DNA of 8,994 nucleotides from Verrucomicrobiota bacterium (lineage in GTDB: Bacteria > Verrucomicrobiota > Verrucomicrobiia > Chthoniobacterales > UBA10450): positions 1 to 8,994 of the forward strand of contig QHPZ01000156.1 in NCBI GenBank assembly GCA_003219225.1. The letters run 5' to 3'. Every line of letters begins with the position of its first letter. Within the stretch, counting starts at the first letter, position 1. Position numbers and translations under genes: made by a program. Positions 5,429 to 8,994 of this stretch are shown here, one piece after another. Below the pieces are notes generated by a model. It was given only the letters and a program-made list of their open reading frames with translations, did no database searches and was not told the DNA's origin.

Positions 5429-6528
5429 ACGATCTTGGCGGGAATTTTTCCGTGCCGTTGCAATGGATGCTCGGGCTGCGGCGGCTCAAGCTCGATGCGA
5501 TCTGGCTGGAACTGCTGCCGAGCGAAGGTAACGCGCGGGAAGACCGAGCGAAGATCGACAATTTCCAACGGCAATTGCGCAGGCACGGCCTCGCGGGCCG
5601 CTACTGTTTGCTTTACCAAGAGCTAGCGAAGGACGCACACGAGCTTGGCGCGGTGCGGTGCATCGGGATGTCTAAACGCGCGCTGCTCGATCGATTGAGT
5701 GGTCCGAACACGCTGCTCAACCTCAGTTACTCCATCCATCCACCGCTGCTTCTGGAATTCGAGCGTCGAATTTTTTGCGACCTCGATCCGAGCGAAATCT
5801 TTTATTGGATGACGAAGCTGGAGATGGGTCAGTCATTTCATCACGAGTTTTGGACAATCAGCCTGAACGTGCATGGGCGTGATTGCCGGCTGCCGAAAGT
5901 ATCATTGAACTGGAAAACATTTTATCCGCTGGTCGACACGAAATTATAGGTCGCAGCGCGACCGCGCGTCGTGAAATTCACCACAATCGGCCAATGGTAT
6001 TGGGGCGGAAGCGTGGAGGTGGACGGTAAGTTCCTCGACTTGTCGAAGAAGTTCGCGTTCGAGCAATATGTCGATCTTCCAATGCGCGTGCCCGACGCAC
6101 GCTTTGAGCTGGCGATGAATCTCCCGCGCAGCGACCCGGAACGGAAACGCCTCGCGCGACAGGGGTGGCAACTGGTTGATCCACATCACGTCGCCCGCAC
6201 ACCGGCGAAATACCGGCGCTACATCGCCGGCGCGCTGGCGGAGTTCACGGCGATCAAAGGCGTGGATGTGATGTGGCGCACCGGTTGGCTGAGCGACCGA
6301 GCCGCTGCGTTTCTCGCGTCTGGCCGACCGGTGATCACCGAAGCCACGGGCGCAGGAAAATATCTGCCGCGCGAGAGCGGCTTCCATTTTGTCGCCGGCT
6401 TGGATGAAGCAGCAGCAGCGGTCGAACGCGTCATCGCCGATTGGCCACGGCGATCGAGGCTCGCGCGCAAGTGCGCCGTCGAAGTGTTCGATGCGCCAAA
6501 AAATCTTCGCCGGATTCTCGATTTCTGA
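5426..6528 (+). pseudogene. Glycosyltransferase-like gene (GT-B type C-terminus) with amber codon and probable slip
   Basis: One frame runs from about 5449 to 6528 and is broken only by a TAG at 5947-5949, between VDTKL and VAARPRVVKFTTIGQWYWGG. Both halves read as one protein: the first contains CIGMSKRALLDRLSGPN, NLSYSIHPPLLLEFERRIF and DLDPSEIFYWM. The second ends with the pattern GRPVITEATGAGKYLPRESG...GLDEAAAAVERV...NLRRIL, typical of the nucleotide-sugar-binding half of GT-B glycosyltransferases. A GTG at 5452 starts the open part, but a likelier N-terminus, VTILAGIF, begins at GTG 5426 in another frame; one extra T in the run at 5445-5449 would join them and give about 367 codons. So there are one certain and one probable lesion. 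The specific sugar and acceptor cannot be read. Read-through of the TAG, or sequencing error, are alternatives to decay. Confidence 0.65.
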
Positions 6529-6546
6529 CTGCAGCAACTGCGCCGA

Positions 6547-6635
6547 TGGTGGATCGCGATCTCCGAGCGCGATCATAAAAACAGGTGAGGCTTCGCCGCC
6601 GAATTAACATCGTCCGCGGAGCGGCCGATCCACCA
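6547..6635. repeat. Weak inverted repeats in the gap before the pterin dehydratase gene
   Basis: The 201-base gap between 6528 and 6730 contains no convincing gene. It has TGGTGGATCG (6547-6556) opposite CGATCCACCA (6626-6635), and inside it a tight hairpin GATCGCG-9 nt-CGCGATC (6552-6574) followed by ATAAAA. The inner hairpin could end transcription from the left, but the T tract is absent on the plus strand. Confidence 0.35.
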
Positions 6636-6729
6636 ATCTCAGCCGTCGCGCACCGCTGGTACACCCGCCGGAAAAGATGCTCGATTCGGCGTTGCAAAAC
6701 GATTTTCGGGTGTTACTCGTTCTGCCGTT

Positions 6730-7014
6730 ATGCCCGACTTGATTAAAACAGGCGAGCTGAAGGAGCGGATGAAAAAAGTCCCGGAGTGGGAACTGGAGAA
6801 GAAGCATATCGAGCGGACCTTCGAGTTCGATGATTTCCAAGACGCGATCGATTTCGTCAACGCGGTCGCGGAGGTGGCCGAGGAGGAAGAACACCATCCC
6901 GACATCGACATTCGCTACAACAAAGTCCGTCTTGTCCTTTCGACGCACAGCAAGGGCGGCCTAACCGATCTCGACTTCGCCCTGGCCGAGAGAATCGACA
7001 CGCTTTCGGAATAG
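6730..7014 (+). CDS. phhB: Pterin-4a-carbinolamine dehydratase
   Basis: The 94-residue product has the length and full motif of the PCD/DCoH family, which dehydrates 4a-hydroxytetrahydrobiopterin formed by aromatic amino acid hydroxylases. The pattern EEEEHHPDIDIRYNKVRL and LSTHSKGGLTDLDFALAERID contains the three family histidines, His55, His56 and His73; the spacing of 18 from first to third equals that of the human enzyme (recalled His61, His62, His79). The N-terminal half WELEKKHIERTFEFDDF matches the usual helix-strand start. The ATG at 6730 is the natural start, although no good ribosome binding site precedes it. No phenylalanine hydroxylase gene is in view, and many bacteria keep PCD without one, for example for molybdopterin or other pterins. 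The heptamer array begins one base after the stop codon. Confidence 0.93.
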   Translation: MPDLIKTGELKERMKKVPEWELEKKHIERTFEFDDFQDAIDFVNAVAEVAEEEEHHPDIDIRYNKVRLVLSTHSKGGLTDLDFALAERIDTLSE

Positions 7015-7042
7015 TGGCGAGTGACGGGTGACAAGTGACTAG
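7015..7042 (+). repeat. Tandem heptamer array, 4 units of TGACNNG type, after the phhB stop
   Basis: The units TGGCGAG, TGACGGG, TGACAAG and TGACTAG follow each other without gaps, beginning on the first base after the phhB stop codon. Like the array at 1430-1457 it has four units of seven and a TGAC core, but here the core is on the plus strand and the copies have diverged. It overlaps the GTG start of the next small gene at 7035. Confidence 0.75.
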
Positions 7043-7190
7043 TCACCGACCGACCAAGCTTCGTCTGTGGATCGCGACAGTCGCTGTAATTCTGGTCGTC
7101 ATTGCGGTTTGGAAATACGTCGATTACCAGACGCAACCGCCACCGCCGCCTAACAAAGTAGCCACGCCCGCGCCAGTCAGGCCGCCGTAA
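7035..7190 (+). CDS. Small single-pass membrane protein with Pro-rich tail, 51 residues
   Basis: A GTG start gives a 51-residue product: a basic N-terminus (SHRPTKLR), one hydrophobic segment LWIATVAVILVVIAVW at residues 11-26, then KYVDYQTQ, a run of five prolines (35-39) and a Pro/Ala/Val tail ending VRPP. An in-frame TGA at 7029-7031 excludes a longer N-terminus. The layout suggests an inner-membrane anchor with the tail in the periplasm, although positive charges flank both ends. No ribosome binding site is clear, because the start lies inside the heptamer array; coupling to phhB, 20 bases upstream, is possible. No family is recognised. The strong amphipathic organisation, not the length, supports that it is real. 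Confidence 0.5.
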   Translation: MTSHRPTKLRLWIATVAVILVVIAVWKYVDYQTQPPPPPNKVATPAPVRPP

Positions 7191-7196
7191 TTTCGC

Positions 7197-7261
7197 TGTA
7201 GCCACGCGCCTGTGGCGCGTCCGTTCAATCGGGAGAAACGGCCCATGGGGCCGTGGCTACA
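7197..7261. repeat. GTAGCC...GGCTAC palindromic element, copy B
   Basis: The outer arms TGTAGCCACG (7197-7206) and CGTGGCTACA (7252-7261) are perfect inverted repeats. Two perfect 7-bp hairpins with three-base loops lie inside: ACGCGCC-tgt-GGCGCGT (7204-7220) and ACGGCCC-atg-GGGCCGT (7238-7254). It fills the gap between two convergent genes and could act as a bidirectional transcription stop or mRNA end protector. Confidence 0.85.
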
Positions 7262-7275
7262 AGATCATTCGCCCC

Positions 7276-7710
7276 CTACCTACTGCTTAAAAATGAGCGG
7301 CCTTCATCGGCATCGATAAAGGCGAACATTGTTTCGATCTCCGACCGGCCGGCCATACCGGCTTCTTTTTTGCGACGCTTGAGTGTCTCGGAAATTTCGT
7401 CGTTCCAGCCGCGTTTCCGCATGAACTCGTTCCACACGTAAATCTCTTCCTCGGACGGCTGCCGGCCTTTGCTGAACGACCATTGCAAAATTTCTTCGTC
7501 GGTGCCGCCTTGTTTCACACGTTCGACGAGCTGGCTGTAATCGATTCTGAGAAAACTCGTGCAGCTCGCGTCGAATCCGCGGCCGAGATTCGTCTGATAA
7601 TCCGGAGGCAAATGACCTTTCGCGTGCTGCCGAATTTTGTACAGCATGCGACCGAAGTAGACCAGTCCGCTTACTTTTGCGTACGGGCTGCGCAGACCCA
7701 GTTCTCTCAT
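7276..7710 (-). CDS. DUF5069-type conserved protein
   Basis: The 144-residue product matches, from memory, the DUF5069 family of small soluble proteins found mostly in Verrucomicrobiota and Planctomycetota: LRSPYAKVSGLVYFGRMLYK near the start, LPPDYQTNLGRGFDASC, FLRIDY, VKQGGTDEEILQW, GRQPSEEEIYVWNEFMRKRGWND and a C-terminal FIDADEGR. No catalytic motif, signal peptide or membrane segment is visible and the function is unknown. An upstream Met would extend the frame to 7803, but that part reads through palindromic element C, so the Met at 7708-7710, just before RELGLRSP, is chosen. No ribosome binding site is obvious. The gene lies between copies B and C of the palindromic element and is convergent with the small membrane protein gene. 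Confidence 0.8.
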   Translation of the reverse strand: MRELGLRSPYAKVSGLVYFGRMLYKIRQHAKGHLPPDYQTNLGRGFDASCTSFLRIDYSQLVERVKQGGTDEEILQWSFSKGRQPSEEEIYVWNEFMRKRGWNDEISETLKRRKKEAGMAGRSEIETMFAFIDADEGRSFLSSR

Positions 7711-7766
7711 CGACAATCGAGTTTGCGATTTTTTCTCGCGCCTTTCAAGCCTGCACTCAATCCCCT

Positions 7767-7817
7767 TGTAGCCAGGGTCGCTGACCGCGGCCGCCGGGGT
7801 CACCGACCCCGGCTATA
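7767..7817. repeat. GTAGCC...GGCTAT palindromic element, copy C
   Basis: The arms TGTAGCCAGGGTCG (7767-7780) and CGACCCCGGCTATA (7804-7817) pair at 12 of 14 positions. Inside are GGTC-gct-GACC (7776-7786) and a perfect 8-bp hairpin CCGGGGTC-acc-GACCCCGG (7794-7812), again with three-base loops. It lies between the divergent starts of the DUF5069-type gene and the PafA/Dop gene. Confidence 0.8.
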
Positions 7818-7869
7818 GTTCCCGCAATAGCTCTTGTCCGCAGGCGCGCACTGAGGGATTGTTGCCGGC

Positions 7870-8994
7870 GTGGACCGGATCGTCGGGATCGAGACTGAAT
7901 ACGGTTGTTTGCTTCGTGAGGAAGAACCGCACCTGAGCTCGGAAGCGTGGCCGGCGCGGGTGAAGAATTACCTGTTCCGCAAGGCGCAGGCGGGCACGAT
8001 CGATCTGCATTACCGCGACTACGAAGAACCGCCGGGCAACGGCGGCTTTCTTTGCAACGGTGGCCGGCTCTATCTCGATATGGGCCACATCGAGTACGCA
8101 TCGCCGGAATGTCTGCATCTGCGCGATCTCGTCACCTATGATTTAGCTGGTGACGATTTGCTCCACTCGTCTCTCGTCGCGCTCGGCGCGGCCGGACAGG
8201 TCTCGTTCATCAAGAACAACGTCGATCATCACACCGGTGCGACTTTCGGTTGCCACGAGAATTACCTCATGAAACGCGAGGCACAGTTTACGCCTCCGGT
8301 GCTCGGCACGCTGCTCACCTTTTTGGCGACACGCCAAATTTTCACCGGCGCCGGCCGTGTCGGTCAGGCCAACCCGCTGGCCTTCGATTTCGAGCCGCCC
8401 GCGCAGGAAGGGCAGGTGAATTTCCAACTCAGCCAACGCGCCGACCACATCGTCAACGACATTTACCAGTGGGTGCAGTTCAATCGCGCGATTATCAACG
8501 CCCGCGACGAGCCGCTCGCCGACTATCGCAAATATCGCCGGCTGCATTTGCTCATCGGCGACTCGAACATGAGCCCATTCGCGACCGCGCTCAAGATCGG
8601 CACCACCGCGTGCGTGCTGGCGTTGCTCGAAGATGCGCGGCTCCCGCGCAATCTCGTCCTCGCCGATGCCGTCCAAAGCACACGCGACATCTCACGCGAC
8701 CCGACCCAACGCTGGATTGTCGATCTTGAGAACGGCAAAACGATCGGCGCGCTCGACGTGCAATGGCAGTTCTACGATCTCGCGCAGAAACATCTGCGAG
8801 GAAACAGCGCCGAGACCGATTGGCTCCTCGAGAGCTGGAGCTTTGTTCTCGAAGCGCTTGAAGAAAATCCTGAGTCGCTCATCGGCGGCGTCGACTGGAT
8901 CACAAAGAAATGGCTGCTCGACGTGTTGATCGATGCCGAGGACCTCGGGTGGGACGACCCCTGGCTCCAAAGCGTCGATCTTGAATATCACAAC
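7870..8994 (+). CDS. PafA/Dop family protein (Pup ligase or depupylase fold), 3' end missing
   Basis: The first 375 residues are present and the frame is open at the right edge; mycobacterial PafA has about 450. The family, related to glutamine synthetase, joins Pup to lysines (PafA) or deamidates and removes Pup (Dop). Motifs in order: DRIVGIETEYG (1-12, metal-binding Glu), GGRLYLDMGHIEYASPEC with the catalytic Asp70, KNNVD (115-119), GCHENYLM (128-135), TGAGRVG, FQLSQRADHI, INARDEP (R212-P215) and YRRLH...GDSNMS (D231). The long Dop-loop before the RLYxD strand is reduced to about ten extra residues, and GDSNMS and GCHENYL look PafA-like, whereas KNNVD, FQLSQR and ISRDP look Dop-like. Ligase is slightly favoured. 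The start is the GTG with GAGGG about 12 bases upstream; a TGA at 7852 closes the frame above. No Pup or UBact gene is in the window. Confidence 0.92.
   Translation, partial: MDRIVGIETEYGCLLREEEPHLSSEAWPARVKNYLFRKAQAGTIDLHYRDYEEPPGNGGFLCNGGRLYLDMGHIEYASPECLHLRDLVTYDLAGDDLLHSSLVALGAAGQVSFIKNNVDHHTGATFGCHENYLMKREAQFTPPVLGTLLTFLATRQIFTGAGRVGQANPLAFDFEPPAQEGQVNFQLSQRADHIVNDIYQWVQFNRAIINARDEPLADYRKYRRLHLLIGDSNMSPFATALKIGTTACVLALLEDARLPRNLVLADAVQSTRDISRDPTQRWIVDLENGKTIGALDVQWQFYDLAQKHLRGNSAETDWLLESWSFVLEALEENPESLIGGVDWITKKWLLDVLIDAEDLGWDDPWLQSVDLEYHN

Noticed and set aside
1430..7042. CRISPR array
   Set aside because: The heptamer repeats are contiguous, without spacers, and far too short; no cas gene is present.
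7483..7818. Plus-strand frame of 111 codons opposite the DUF5069-type gene
   Set aside because: It is antisense to a recognisable protein family and extends through palindromic element C.
7820..7870. Pup or UBact gene next to the PafA/Dop gene
   Set aside because: No short frame ending in GGE, GGQ or similar occurs upstream or elsewhere in the window.
8143..8991. Minus-strand frames opposite the PafA/Dop gene
   Set aside because: The plus strand carries an uninterrupted frame with all the family motifs; the minus frames show none.

Overview
The window looks like a piece of chromosome from a soil or aquatic Gram-negative bacterium, most likely a member of the Verrucomicrobiota (Chthoniobacter-like). 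This is inference. It rests on a DUF5069-type protein, a Pup-ligase/deamidase family gene next to otherwise non-actinobacterial genes, dispersed GTAGCC...GGCTAC palindromic elements, and moderately high GC with many GTG/TTG starts. No plasmid, phage or transposase gene is visible.

Left part (1-2383): the 3' end of a biotin carboxylase gene (accC), a thiamine-phosphate synthase gene (thiE) and a PfkB-type sugar kinase gene run in one direction with gaps of 5 and 2 bases, so they look like one translationally coupled unit. A 4 x 7-base tandem repeat forms the thiE 3' end.

Middle (2384-3540): two tandem genes encode small secreted paralogues with two conserved cysteines and His-rich tails. Each is preceded by its own copy of a leader that can fold into the same two-tier hairpin. 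The two copies differ at six paired positions and keep pairing at all of them. The pair ends at a strong intrinsic terminator. A palindromic repeat and a minus-strand tRNA-Arg(ACG) follow.

Decaying block (3753-6528): a Tat-exported amidase with a frameshift and probable small deletion, a perfect 32-bp palindrome, then a glycosyltransferase-like gene with one in-frame amber codon and a probable one-base slip in a T run. The lesions are few and the remaining reading frames are well preserved, so recent decay and sequencing error are both possible.

Right part (6730-8994): a pterin carbinolamine dehydratase gene, another heptamer array at its stop codon, a 51-residue single-pass membrane protein, a convergent DUF5069-type gene on the minus strand between two palindromic repeats, and the first 375 codons of a PafA/Dop family gene (Pup ligase or depupylase fold), which runs off the right edge. 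The most interesting items are the covarying leaders of the duplicated secreted proteins, the two families of short repeats placed at gene junctions, and the PafA/Dop gene with mixed ligase and deamidase features.
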